Below are positions 12,742 through 25,339 of a stretch of DNA of 64,000 nucleotides, piece by piece. Origin of the DNA: Apostichopus japonicus. Its lineage: Eukaryota > Echinodermata > Holothuroidea > Aspidochirotida > Stichopodidae. Below the pieces are notes generated by a model. That model was not told where the DNA came from. It ran no database searches and was given only the letters and a program-made list of their open reading frames with translations. The stretch lies in NCBI RefSeq assembly GCF_037975245.1, contig NC_092574.1, positions 6,810,713 to 6,874,712 of the forward strand, given 5' to 3'. A program made the position numbers and the translations under genes. How positions within the stretch are numbered: the stretch's first letter is position 1; every line of letters begins with the position of its first letter.

Positions 12742-13853
12742 CAGGGTTTTCCTAACTTTATCTCCCCCCCCCCACGAACCCCCTATGGATGTCAGAGTTG
12801 TCCACGAACCCCCAACATTTCGAGACACGATCTGAGTCGTTATTATACTATAATACGCATAACAGTGCTTCGTAAAAGATCAAGTCCATAGTGTAATATT
12901 GTAATGAATAAAAAACAAGAGATGAACAAATATTTATTTGGAAACTTCAAGATCAGATCACGAATTGTACCACGCATAGATCACCCATCACACACGATGG
13001 TATATCATGTTAAAACAAGCTAGTGACTGCATGTTGTCACTCAACAACAATTTTCAAGCATGAATTTATGCTAAGTTTGCTTTGTGTTGGAAAAAATGGA
13101 GGTCATCTGGAATTTCCAATATAATAATAATTACTTTGGCCAACCTTTTAGTTACTTTCTCAGCTCTTTATCTTCACAACGTACCAGTGGCGTAGGAAGG
13201 TACTTTTGAGTGGGGGGGCTGAAGACTGATGGCCGGCCTGGGGGAGGGGTCTAAGGGGAGGGGTGTCCCCTCCCCTTTGGATTTTTTTTGCATTTCCAGG
13301 TGGCCTCAGATGCAATTTGGTGCAATATAGCACACTTCAACCCACCCACTCCATTTTGTATATAATTTTGCATTTTCACCTGGTCTTAGATGCAATTTGG
13401 TGCTCCAAATGAGATTTTTTTTCTCATTTGGAAATGAAAAAGGGGTTTTTTGACTTGCGAAGCGGGGGGGCGGAATGATACTTCCGCCCCTCCACATTTT
13501 TCACTGGGGGGGCTGGCGCCCCCCCCCCCCCAGCCCCCCGGTTCCTACGCCCTTGCAACGTACTGTCATGCGGAGCACTAACTTCACCAAAGTCATGCGG
13601 CCTGTGTCTGTTTCATTATTCAGTTATTTATCGTATGCACGGTACGGTACTTCTATGGCAACATATGCGTATGGAACGCGAAAAGAGTTTGTCGATAGGT
13701 ACGATTTTTGTACATTACTAAATTATATGATATATCAGATTTAAGTTCAACAAAAAGTACTCTAGAGTTGACTTTCAGAAACGTCTCAGGAACCCCCTGT
13801 CATGGACTCACGCACCCCCTGGCGGTTCATGCACCCCAGTTAGGAAACCCCTG
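12742..13853. mobile_element. hAT-like element carrying a nested MITE, perfect 8-bp TSD
   Basis: The ends are CAGGGTTTTCCTAACT on the left and, read in reverse on the right, CAGGGGTTTCCTAACT, flanked by CTGTATAC at 12734-12741 and 13854-13861. Length is 1112 bp, of which 379 bp (13177-13555) is the nested insertion and its TSD. No transposase reading frame is seen. Confidence 0.88.
13185..13555 (+). mobile_element. hAT-like MITE family H1, copy 1 (nested)
   Basis: 371 bp. The left end is CAGTGGCGTAGGAAGG and the right end, read in reverse, is CAAGGGCGTAGGAACC. The perfect TSD is CAACGTAC at 13177-13184 and 13556-13563. Internal marks of the family are 'gatggccggcctgggggagg', 'gcctcagatgcaatttggtg' and a palindromic 'ccaaatgagatttttt' block. 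Confidence 0.92.
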
Positions 13854-14230
13854 CTGTATACTGATGTCTTGATGTGAACCCTGTGCGTTCCACTCGGTTT
13901 ATATGCCTACGAAGAGGGGGAGTGGGGGCAGGAAGGAGGATCGTGCCGTATGAACACAATTAATCGCTTGAAAATGACATTCGTGTATATTTATACCGTA
14001 TTCCTCACATCATAATAGATGTATCTACACAAAAATTTAAAGGTGATTCATATCATTGTATTTATAAATACCTTTTTTTTATATCCGTGATCATAGCCAC
14101 CTGCACCCCTGCACCCCCTGCACCCACTGCACTCCCTGCTCCCCAACCTCGCATTTAAGGCTTGTTTTCTTGTGCGACCAGTTTTAAAATATCTTTGTCA
14201 CATATACGTAATAAACCATTCAGGTAATCC

Positions 14231-14953
14231 TACGGAAGCTTAAAAGTGCCATCAACATAAGAAAACTTTGCCACAATAAGTCAAGATTTTTCAGTAAATT
14301 GTTTAGATAACAAGATAATATCTTATCAAAAATCAGAAAACTGTTGGATTGCTCAGTTGCTTTAACTGAGCCATTGATCAATTTTCTGCAAACTGTTTAA
14401 TTGACAACTTATCACATCTGGTCAATTCAACATTTCTCTGCAAAATGTTTAAGAGTCGTGTATATATGCGCGGTAGATGAATCATGCGTATAGTAAAGTA
14501 CGGTAAATATATATGGAAAGCAAAACGTGGTGGAAGAAGGCCAGAGCGATACCGTACAAATTCTTCTGACCAGCAGAGGTCATTCACGTTAGCCACCGCA
14601 TAAATGGGTCAACGAGGAGAAGAAATAAAGACATTAAGCCTTCAGGTATGAAATTACACTGATGATATAAAAGATATAAATATAAAAGAAAATTTTTCAA
14701 TTGCTCAGTTGGAAAAAAGGTGAACAATTGAACATTTTGCAGAAAAATGTTGAGTTGACGAGATACGAAAAGTTGTCAATTAAACATTTTGCAGAAAATT
14801 GTTCAATTGCTCAGTTAATTAAAGTAAATGAGCAATCCAACATTTTCCTGATTTTTGATAAGATAGGATCTTGTTATCTAAACCATTTACTGAAAAATAT
14901 TGACCAATTGGGGCAAAGTTTTCTTATGTTGATGGCACTTGTAAGCTTCCGTA
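14231..14953. mobile_element. foldback element with TACGGAAGC ends, copy 1
   Basis: Left arm from 14231 (TACGGAAGCTTAAAAGTGCC, then 'atcaacataagaaaactttg') and right arm ending 14953 are inverted copies over more than 200 bp with small differences. Each arm contains repeated 'attttctgcaaa'/'ttttgcagaaaa' blocks. No clear TSD (AGGTAATCC on the left against TTTTCCTGT on the right). Confidence 0.75.
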
Positions 14954-16660
14954 TTTTCCTGTTGTTTTTCCATTTGCAAATGGAAAAACCAACCACAAAA
15001 AAAAGGATGAGCTTCCAGGCAAGAAACCAAATAAAGTTTATTTCGTTTTCCCCCCGAAAGTTGAAACTGAACTAATTATAGCCTGCACGGTGTCTCGTTT
15101 GGTTCTTTCTCGTCACGGGTGATACACACGAGAATAAATAAGAAATTGTACAGGATTTTAGAACTATGGGGCAAAATTGGACTTTTAAAGTGTTACGTGG
15201 GTAGGAATTTGTGATCAAGCTTTAATTACGTCCTGTCATCTCTGACGCCCTCAAAAAAGGGAAGAAGTTAGGAAATGCAAAACAGACTTTCTTGTTTTTA
15301 TTATCTTTCTGACAAATTATTTATAAAAGAGTGGGGGTTTTCTTATCTAGTTTATCGTAAGAAATATTAGAGAACATAATATTAATACCCGACAGGCTGA
15401 GGGGGCTTAGACAAAAAGTAATCATAACAGATTTCAGGTTATACCTATAACTCATTTCCGGACAGAGAGGTACGAAGTTGAAGAGAATGCTCTTGGCATG
15501 TGTCACATATGAGACGGAAAGTAAAAAGTTGAAGAGAATGCGTGTGTGTCTTTGTGTGTGTGTGGGGGGGGGGGAGGAGGGGGGAGATGTGTCACACATA
15601 AGGTGGGTTGTTTGTATCAACTTATCATTATTTCTAATTTAATTCATTAACTACAATTTACTACTACTATTAACCCCTGCAGATATATTATTCTTAGAAG
15701 TAGTTTGCTCATCAACAGTTTTAAATAAGCCTTTAAGCAAGGATGCCTCTTGGGACCCACCGTACAACCTTGAATTCGTCGAATATCAAAATTGAAGATC
15801 ATGTTAACGTTATTCGTTTGCAGTGGCGTAGAGTAAGTCGCAAGAGGACCGCGGTGTAGTAATATGTATAAATGGGTTCCGAAAGGAGTCCCACGTCCAC
15901 CCAAGTCCAATCATGGTATATACAGGTTTTGGAGTAGGTTAAACCCAACTCAGCAGAGTTTTAGTGGTAAGGATGGGTGGGGGGTGGGTGGGTAGGGGGT
16001 AATAGACTGTTGGATGATGCGCCTCGACACCTTTTCACGACTGGAAATTATTGTTAACGAAGAAGTGCAGCTTCGGTTCTTAAATCAGTTTCTCTTCAAT
16101 GTTTAATGTTGTTCATTGTGAAAATTCTAAACTTAAGATTCCATTTCGAGGTATGATTGTGATTTACATGTATTGTTTGTGCATGATACAGTTGCACGTC
16201 CGCTTGGAGGGTAGGGGTGGGTGGGGGGTCGTGGGTGAAGGATTTATTTAGCTATAGGTCAACCTCACGTCCCTTTTCCGACCTAACATGAGTGATATAA
16301 ATCAATTTTAAAATGTAGGGAAAAATCAGCGACCTAAACTGCGGACAACCGGAAGGCAATGAACAACAGTTTGAAAATTTGTTATTCCCAGTTATATTTT
16401 TATCGGAGGGGAGGGAGAGGAGAAGAGGGAAGATTGGAGACACTTTAAAATAATTGATTGTACACTTTCTACAGTTCATGGGTTATAATCGAAGGTTCTG
16501 CCCCCAACAAAAGACAATTCTCACTGATTCTTTATGAGGTTATAAGATGTCAACCGAGACATCCGAAGACAGTTATTAACTATACTTGATAGTATCACCA
16601 CATTTCGAAGTTGTCAACTGTTTTCTTGTTCAAACATTTTCTTATTTCTTTCCTAACCGA
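14954..16660. other. no supported gene
   Basis: Contains a hAT-like end fragment 'cagtggcgtagagtaagtcg' at about 15823 without a partner, (GT)n and G-runs near 15540-15580, and a G-rich stretch near 15970-16000. Confidence 0.45.
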
Positions 16661-16667
16661 CATTGCT

Positions 16668-16832
16668 CATCCATTCCAAGATCCACATCCATTCCCAGAC
16701 TCCCTTCATTCCCAGGTCCATCTCCCCCTCCTTTCCCAGACCCCATCCATTCCCAGACCCCCACCATTCCAGACCCCTCCATTCCCAGACTCCTCCATCC
16801 CCAGACCCACCCCTTACCCCTCCATTCCCAGA
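16668..16832. repeat. 'ccattcccagacccc' minisatellite
   Basis: Degenerate 15-25 bp units on the plus strand. Several overlapping open frames here are repeat artefacts. Confidence 0.8.
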
Positions 16833-17949
16833 GACTGAATTGTTTTTGTGCAAATTATACGCGGACAGCGCTTATAAGACAATTTTGTACCACCATAATG
16901 ATATAGCGATATTTTATTATGGAAAGAAGCAAAGTTCTCTCCCATGACCCAGATCTTCCATACGAGTACCAAACTGACCATATCATCGGCAAACTATATT
17001 TAAACCTTATACGTTGCAATCACAATTCAAAGTTAATTCACCATTCGAATTATGATTGAATGAATATACCATATATGAGAAGTTTCTTCACCTGTGTATA
17101 GTCACGCTAAAACACGTCCTTAATTTTCTTGGAAGTATCTATTAAAGCTGAACTGTTGCTAGGAAGGAACATGAGCAACAACGCTGCAGAACCTCAGCCT
17201 ATAAGCTTCTGTTTGAGAAATTTGGTTTGATTGGCAATATCTCTGAGCAGGTTAACGATATGGTTTGTGCGGCGGGATAACGGTCGTAAAAAGGTATTCA
17301 TCTGTCTAAAATGTTGTGGATATCACGTTTGAACTGTGCTAACCAAAAATTACTCACGAAAGTTGCACCCATAAAATAATACAACGACCAACAACTTGTT
17401 TAAGTTCGATGTACCACAGAGAAACGTAAAGAGCAGATATCGAAACGGCTCCAACAATATAGGTTATTCTCACATGTCGTATTCCACACACAAATCTTTG
17501 AAAAGTTCGAATTGAAAATCTGCCGAGTAGTCTTTTTTTTACAAAAAAATGACATCGAAGTAGAAAGGAAGCCTTAATTAGTAATTACCAGTAAATATTT
17601 AACTTGGTCAAGTCTCCCACGGGTGGAATTATTACCCGAAAAATATGGGGAAATTAAGATGGAAGACTTTTTGCTACTAACACCAAAACGCATACTGGTC
17701 ATGATTACTAAAAAGTGAAAAATAAGTAAACAATTCATATTCATAGCATATGATCTGTGGCCTACAGTTCACACGAACGAAATGGCAGTCAAACACGGTG
17801 GCAAAAAGTGAGAAAATTTCGGCAGTCACACGATCGCTATAGCTCACATGAAAGCTTTCAGCCGAGCTAATAGGGGTTTGTAATGATGACGTCAAAATCA
17901 GTTATAACATTTGTAACGTTGCGCAAACGGTAGCTGACAGCGACGTAGC

Positions 17950-18599
17950 CAAGGGCGGCGGAAGCACTTTTAATCTGGGGGGGGCACCGACATCAAAGGG
18001 CACTTTGCAGATATTCGATTGGACTGATGCAGCCTTATATTTAGTACCCTTTATAACTCTTATTGTATTCTCTTAATTGCGTATACACATCACTCCATCA
18101 ACGCCCACCCCCCCCCCCCCCCCTGAAGGAAAATATGCGTACTAGCACTGCAATATCCAATGTGCAAATTGGGAAACAAGGAACAAGTTTTCTTTTGAGA
18201 CAAAATGAGGTGAAAGTTGCTAATGTAGGAATCTTCCTAATTAGAGTTTATTTCTTGTTAATATCTTAACAAATTTTTTTCCATTCGAAATAGCTTTGAG
18301 TTTGACCCACAGAAACTCATTAAAAAGTCAGGGGCGTAGCCAGGATTTGCAAAGTTGTATGCAAGACTATCTGAGCGGAGCGCCACCATCGGTTGGCGCG
18401 GAGAGTACAAAGAAAATTTTTGGTTTTACAAACCCCTCAGATGACCGGGAACGGCCCTTCCCGAGTGTTCATTCTGGTTCCCTGGCCTCTTGCTAACTTG
18501 AGACACCTCAATTCTTATGTAGAAAAAGGGCACATTTTTAACCTGAGGAAAAGTGGGGGGCACGTGCCCCCTGTGCCCCCCCCGGTTCCGCCGCCCTTG
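17950..18599 (+). mobile_element. hAT-like element family H2, copy E1
   Basis: About 650 bp with ends CAAGGGCGGCGGAAGC and, read in reverse on the right, CAAGGGCGGCGGAACC. It contains an internal block that itself starts like a hAT end ('caggggcgtagccaggattt', about 18329) and the sequence 'gagcggagcgccaccatcgg'. The left flank is GACGTAGC (17942-17949); the right flank does not repeat it. Confidence 0.82.
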
Positions 18600-20207
18600 C
18601 TTGAGATATTGTGTGAACAATGTTTTCAGACTTTGACCCGTGCTGACCTGAAATGACCTTTGTCCCATACCAACAACAATTCAAACCAGTTCTTCCTAAG
18701 GAGAACGTATATACCAAACATGAAATGTATCCCAGTTATCCTTCTGAAGTTACAGCATTTTACGAGTATCAAACACACACACGCGAGCGCACACCCACGT
18801 ACGCCATCTCACAATCACATTGATTACTTCCGCTAGGAATGAAATATAACTATAAGATGGCTGATTCTCAAAATATGCATGAAAGATAATCCGACATTTG
18901 TTGGAAAAAAACATACTAAGCTATTCCACATTGTATTAGTTTGCACATATATGTTACACCAAAGTCGTATTTCCTTGTATATATGATAGCATGGCTTCCG
19001 AATAGCGCTATCTATAGCATATAATTTTTGAGGCCTATACCGGATAAGAGATACACGTACAGTGGTGGTTAATACTTTATACGATACCTTAATAGCATAT
19101 ATACAAACAAACAAAATCTCTCTGTCAATTTTGACGTGTATAACCCTTGGAAATCAAGATGAGGCCGCGGGTACCGTGTGTCGTAACCCTATGGGTGCTG
19201 AAGCATAAATCCCCTTATTATATATGCATGGAGCTCACTCCATGCTATATGACAGTAGCCTATAACTCACCGTGTTGTCGCCAAAATACATTGGTATATG
19301 ACAGATTAACAGTTGATAATTATAATCAACTGTTATACACTCCGGATAAGATAAGGCACGCCCTCCCATCATTCTGTAACCAAAGGTAACTCGGTTTACA
19401 AAAGAGAAGCTAATGATAATTAGTGAGTTATATTGGTATGGGATTTCAGTATTGATTAACATTGAATATAGTAGATAGGCCTACAACCAAACCTAATTCA
19501 AAACTATCCTAATAAATGAATAAATAATTTTTTTTTTAAATACTAGAGCACACAGAAACGTCTGCTAAGGCTTTTTATTCATATGTATATTGATATAATA
19601 CAGGTTTATCGGCGATCACTTACCAATAATCGAGATAGATTATTATCATAAAATCGTGAAACCAAATCGTAACCCCATCATAACGGCTGCTCCTTTCTTT
19701 TTGGTTTCGCTTCTTGTTCCTTCATACACCCTTTTCTGCGTTATTTACCTTGACAATGAGTTCTCTACACATAGCGGTTATGGATTAGATAAGGCATTAT
19801 GTATTTGCGTATACCAAATGCCAAGTTATCATCTACTGACATTCACTGTCTTCCCTGCAGGGTCTTGATATTCCAGGGTCTTGTTGTTCTGTTCACCTGC
19901 CCCGCTGCCCGATAGTTTATAAATGATTAAAACTGCTTCCACATACATATACATATCTTCCGCACCTGTGTCGACCATAAATGTTTAACTTAATATTTAA
20001 CACACCCCGTTAACTCCTTTGTTAATGTTATTGTGGTTGCTCGAACTCTCAGCAGTTAACGCTCAGTGACTCTACCACAGAAATTAATGCATAGAAGCCA
20101 TATCGCATCTGTTGACAACAACTACTCTTTGCAGCTATTTGAAGGTCATTCACGCCATCTTGAAACACCCAAACAACGACTCGCGCTGAGGGTGCCTACG
20201 TTATAGT
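18600..20207. other. intervening DNA between H2 copies E1 and E2
   Basis: About 1.6 kb without a recognised gene. It includes one CATGGAG nano-palindrome. If the composite model holds, this segment was carried as cargo. Confidence 0.5.
19227..19243. mobile_element. CATGGAG nano-palindrome, shortest form
   Basis: CATGGAGCTCACTCCAT, 17 bp. Flanks TATATATG (19219-19226) and GCTATATG (19244-19251) agree at 6 of 8 positions, so the TSD is imperfect. Confidence 0.4.
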
Positions 20208-20861
20208 CAAGGGCGGCGGAAGCACTTTTAATCTGGGGGGGGGGGGGGGCACCGACATCAAAGGGCACTTTGCAGAAATTCGCTTGGACTGATGCAGCTT
20301 TATATTTAGTAGCCTTTATAACTCTTATTGTATTATCTTATTTGCGTATACACATCACTCCATCAACGCCCTCCCCCCCCCCCTTAAAGGAAAATACTAG
20401 CACTGCAATATCCAATGTGCAAATTGGGAAACAAGGAACAAGTTTTCTTTTGAGACAAAATGAGGTGAAATCATGCTAGTTGCTAATGTAGGAATCTTCC
20501 GAATTGAAGTTTATTTCTTGTCAATATCTTAACAATTTTTTTTTTCCATTCGAAATAGCATTGAGTTTGACCCACAGAAATTCATTAAAAGTCAGGGGCG
20601 TAGCCAGGATTTGCAAAGTTGTAAGCACGACTATCTGAGCGGAACGCCACCATCGGTTGGCGTGGAACGTACAAGAAAATTTTTGGTTTTACAGACCCCT
20701 CAGATGGCTGGAAACGGCCCTTCCCGAGTGTTCATTCTGGTTCCCTGGCCTCTTGCTAACTTGAGACACCTCAATTTTTATGTAGAAAAAGGGCACATTT
20801 TTAACCTGAGGAAAAGTGGGGGGGCACGTGCCCCCTGTGCCCCCCGGTTCCGCCGCCCTTG
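20208..20861 (+). mobile_element. hAT-like element family H2, copy E2
   Basis: About 654 bp, nearly the same sequence and ends as E1. The right flank at 20862-20869 is GACGTAGC, identical to the left flank of E1. The left flank is GTTATAGT. Confidence 0.82.
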
Positions 20862-21166
20862 GACGTAGCCAGGAATTTGAAAGGGGGGAGCACTTTTTGC
20901 GATTGATATGGATTTTCAAAGTTGTAGGCACGAGTATCTGAGCGGAGCGCCACCATGGGTTGGCGCGGAGCGTACAAGAAAATGTTTGGTTTTACAAACC
21001 CCCCAAGATGGCCGGAAACGGCCCTTCCCGAATGTTCATTCTGGTTCCCTGGCCTCTTGCTAACTTGAGACACCTCATTCAATATCACTTTTAAACCCAA
21101 AAAACAAACGAGTTAAAATAGTACGTAATTCAATAATACATAATGTATTAAAATTAGCAAGGTACA

Positions 21167-22072
21167 CAAGGGCGGCGGAAGCACTTTTAATCTGGGGGGG
21201 GGGGGGCACCGTCACGTCAAAGGGCACTTTGCAGAAATTCGATTGGACTGATGCAGCCTGATATTTAGTACCCTTTATAAATCTTTTTGTATTATCTTAT
21301 TTGCGTATACACATCACTCCATCAATGCCCCACCCCCCCCCCCCCCGTCTTAGTAGTCTTACTTTTCAACTTCTGATACTTGTAGATACAAAGATAGGCC
21401 AGAAATGTCTTTGATACAACCATAGCCAGTAATTGTCTTTGATACAACTGTAGCTAGTAAATGTTTATCGAAAAGGCTGTTTTGGAACTTGGAACGCCGA
21501 TCGCGACAACAACAGGCAACAAAGTGCTGCAGCTCTATACATATAAAGTCTGTTAATCAACGATATGCTTATTTGACTGTGGAATGTTCTCAACTGAAAT
21601 TTTATCTGCGTAAACGGGTTCTTAAGTAGATGTTAAAAAACTGACAAGATCGTATCCTAGTCTTTTTCGGCGGGTAGAGTATTGAATGAAACGGCACGCG
21701 ATATGAATGACAGCCTAGATGACAGAAGAATAGGTCACCTAATTTAGCCATAATCTTGCTACGTTCATTTCAATATAGTTTTTCCTGTCTAGACTCTTAA
21801 ACTCGTCCAGCAAGCTTATGGATTTGAATTATGGGTGTTTTAATAAAAAAGATAACTTGGCCAAAAAAAGTGTAGGCCCGGGCCTACAGTGCTACATGCT
21901 GGCTACGCCCCTGATAGTTCTAAATTAGAATTAGATCTCTTACTGAAATATCGCTGACCTAAAAAGGTGATCAAGAGTACAAGTTTTATGTAGAAAAAAG
22001 GGCACATTTTTAACCTGAGGAAAAGTGGGGGGCACTTGCCCCTTGTGCCCCCCCCCGGTTCCGCCGCCCTTG
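21167..22072 (+). mobile_element. hAT-like element family H2, copy E3 with captured DNA
   Basis: 906 bp, perfect TSD AAGGTACA at 21159-21166 and 22073-22080. The outer ~180 bp left and ~85 bp right match E1 and E2. The middle (from about 21346) is unrelated to them and instead repeats the sequence found just outside at 22083-22385. Confidence 0.88.
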
Positions 22073-23839
22073 AAGGTACATGTACAGAGTAGTCTTACTT
22101 TTCAACTTCTGATACTTGTAGATACAAAGATTGTTCAGAAATGTCTTTGATACAACTGTATAGCTAGTAAATAAGTAAGTTAGCCTAATAAGAGAAGGCA
22201 AGAGCTATCCGACGATTGCCATCTGATGCAAATTTCTCAAGTGTTTTCTCAACTGAAATATTATCTGCGTAAACGGGTTCTTAACTACATGTTAAAAAAC
22301 TGACAAGATCGGATCCTATAGTCTTTTTCGGCGGGTAGAGTGTTGAATGAAACTATCGTGCTACATACTGGTTACGCCCTGATCATATGATATCACTATC
22401 AGCAGATTTTGTTCCCTGTTTAAATTCTTTTACATGTTCTTTTACATAATATATCAGAAAGACAAACATACTGCTCTTTTACAAGTTTTCCAGTAGGATG
22501 ATTCTTGTATATTGTCCAATGTCTGGACTTTAATACATTTGACGAACTTAACTGATGGACAATATAAACTTTCATATTTTGTAATACAACCAGATATGCA
22601 GTGGCCTAAAAACAAATATCGTTATCGCAGTGTATTAGCAGTGTAATAATTATTTATAGGAAGTGCGTATCACGTACGATTGCTACAGTAGCTTACCTTC
22701 ATAACATGCTGTTCGTGCAACAACTTAGGACGACTCATTGAACGAACGTTGTCGACGTTGTTGTGCATACAGTTCGTGACATTCCATAGAGTGCGGTTAG
22801 GTAGGCAATATGTATTTTATTACGCAGTGGCCAACTGTAGGCTTGTAATTGGCTATAAGCTAAATTTAGCTAATTGCATCTGCCAAACTAAGTAAGTAGT
22901 TGAATCAGTAGGCGTGAATGTTACTACGATTACAATCGAGTTAACGGAGCTGACGAGTATTCAAGATCAAAAGAGCAATGACAAAATACCATGCTAAAAA
23001 ACGACAGTTTAAAAAAAAAAAATCGACACTGAAAGGGGGGAGCGCCTGCTCCCCTGCTCCCCCCTGGCTACGTCCCTGGTGGCTGGCTGATATATTGATA
23101 CGTGACCATCCTTCGAATACGTAATATCATGTATAGATGACTCACAAAAGGACGGATTGGCCTATCGGTTTACCGGTCGGAACCGCTGGGTCTGCAGCGC
23201 CGATTGTCTCTTGTAAATCAAAATACAGGGTGTAAAAAAAAATCAATAAAAATAATCATAAAAATAAATCTAATAAAACTTACAACATAATTATGAGCTC
23301 TTTCGTGAAAAGTAAACTTCTTTTGGATACCTTTTTAAAATAATATTGCTTTTTTTGATTTTCAAATAATACCTTTTTAATTATTCATTTTTAATATATT
23401 TTGTCTTCCCCAGAAATAGCGTACGCAAGACATGCTTTTAACTATTTTGAACTTCGTCTCAAAATATCTTATCTGTATGAAAAATGCACTTCTCCACATA
23501 CATGAAGTAACAATAAAATGAAACACTAGCTAAGTCTGGATTGAACTTTTCTTCTTTCTTGATTTATTTTGCTTGTAATTAATTTAAAACCCTCAGTTTG
23601 GAAAACCACTGACCTACATGAAGCACAAATGGATAATTCATAAAAAAAAAAGAAGCACAAATGGATAATTCATTAAAAAAAATACTTCACACCAGTATTA
23701 TACACTTAATCATTAAACAATAGTCGGTATTGTCTCTCTATTGGACGAACTTCTTGCAACTCCCTACAGTAGTACCTCATCGATTAAACAGCAAAAATGC
23801 TGGCTAACTCAGAATAACAGACTACATTTTACGGTCATT

Positions 23840-24450
23840 CTGATAAGAAGGGGGGGGGGGTAGAAGGGGAGGGGATAAGAAAAGGAGAAGAAGAAGGGGG
23901 AAGAGAGGATAATATGGGGAGGGGATAAAAATTTTACAGTCATTCTGATAAGAAGGGGGGAGTAGAAGGGGAGGGGATAAGAAAAGGAGAAGAAGAAGGG
24001 GAAGAGAGAATAAGGGGAGGGGGATAAGATGGGGAGGGGGATAAGATGGGGAGGGGATAAGATGGGGAGGGGATAAGAAGGGGAGGGGATAAGAATGGGA
24101 ATGAATAAGAAGGGGAGGAGAGGAGAAAGGGAGGGGATAAGAAAATGAGAAGAAGGGAAAGAGAGGATAAAGGGGAGGGGTAAGATGGGGAGGGGTAAGA
24201 TGGGGAGGGTATAAGATGGGGAGGGGATAAGAAGGGGAGGAGAGGAGAAAGGGAAGGAGGGAGGAGGGATAAGATGGGAGAGGATAAGAAGGGGAGGGGA
24301 TAAGAAGGGGAGTGGAGAAGGACGGGGAGGGGACAAGATGGGAGAGGGGATAGAAATTAGAGGGGATAAGAAGGGGAGGAGAGGAGAAAGGGAGGGGATA
24401 GGATGGGGGAGGGGGTAAGACGGGGATGGAGAAGAAGGGGAGGGAGAAGA
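23840..24450. repeat. purine-rich minisatellite
   Basis: Variable units of 'aaggggaggggataaga' and 'tggggaggggataaga', with a longer duplicated block ('cattctgataagaagggggg' near 23836 and 23939). The 217-codon open frame on the minus strand is low-complexity Ser/Pro/Leu and not a gene. Confidence 0.9.
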
Positions 24451-25121
24451 TACGCTCAACAAAAACGTCTGTCAGCTATTAACTGTACATCATGATTTTT
24501 CAAGGAACACAGAAACCACTAGTAAATTTCAAGCATTTTGTTTTCAAAATTTCACAATTCGAAATTCAAGTCTTCTTATTCAGCTACATTTTCAATGGAT
24601 TTTTAGTAGTAACAATACTAGTATTGACAATTGCTGTAAAGCAAACCAATCAGCTGTGTGTAATACATGAAAGAATACCAAGAGTATTTATGCTCAAATT
24701 TGAAGAAAAAAAAACTAAATAAATAAATAAATGGAAGGAGAAAATATTTAGGAAGACCAAAAAGAAAACGTAAAAGGTTGATTATCAAAAAGGAATCAAA
24801 GGAAAGCAATAAAAATACAAATAAAAAACTCAAATATTCTCATGGAAACAACATGGAATTGTCAAATACATAACTATAAAATAGATTGGTCCGGTACCAA
24901 GAGTGACTCTTAATCGAAAGTTTTGGTTTACGATTTTTTTAGACATATAATCAGGCCCATGTACTCCTATTATGAATGACTCAAGGATATCTTTTTCAGC
25001 ATGGCCAGCAAACCTAAATGTTTTGTCTCTCCATGACTTACTTGATAATTATGTTAAAGATAAAACTTATTAGTTGATAGTTAGTAAAACATCCACTCTA
25101 TAAGCTACATTTAAAAGTAAT

Positions 25122-25127
25122 TTTATT
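25122..25127 (-). promoter_or_regulatory. candidate polyadenylation signal of the SLC6 gene
   Basis: TTTATT on the plus strand gives AATAAA on the minus strand, about 610 nt past the SLC6 stop codon. It is the first clear hexamer noticed below the minisatellite in the 3' UTR. No transcript evidence is available here. Confidence 0.35.
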
Positions 25128-25339
25128 GTTTGGCACAAAGTAATTTCAGTTAACTTTTGTTTTGGTAAAAGCAGTTTATGAGGGGATGGGGTGTGTGTTT
25201 GGGAAGGGGGAGGGGCAGGGTGAGGAGTTGGTTAATGCTACTGTTGCTATTGTATCATAAACGAGAGGTTTGCACCTACCCCATTGTAGTATCATGTGAC
25301 CATTATAATTTATGAGTGGTGCAAGTACATTATATAGTA

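Larger units (their letters stand above)
17938..23078. mobile_element. possible outer hAT-like element interrupted by the H2 copies
   Basis: The left end CAGCGACGTAGC at 17938 is cut by the E1 insertion and resumes at 20862 as GACGTAGCCAGGAATTTGAA. A matching inverted end, CTGGCTACGTCCCTG, closes at 23078. Flanks GTAGCTGA (17930-17937) and GTGGCTGG (23079-23086) agree at 6 of 8 positions. An old element hosting younger ones is plausible but not certain. Confidence 0.4.

Noticed and set aside
12517-12891. 124-codon plus-strand frame
   Set aside because: It runs across the left boundary of a hAT-like insertion (12742) into its C-run, so it cannot be an ancestral coding unit.
14222-14962. TSD around the first TACGGAAGC foldback
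   Set aside because: AGGTAATCC on the left and TTTTCCTGT on the right do not match at any 8-9 bp register.
14701-15075. 124-codon plus-strand frame
   Set aside because: It lies mostly in the right arm of the foldback element and reads its inverted repeat blocks.
15822-15842. Another H1-type hAT element
   Set aside because: The CAGTGGCGTAG start has no matching right end within reach. At most a fragment.
23809-24462. 217-codon minus-strand frame rich in Ser, Pro and Leu
   Set aside because: Pure minisatellite translation with no domain and no splice context.
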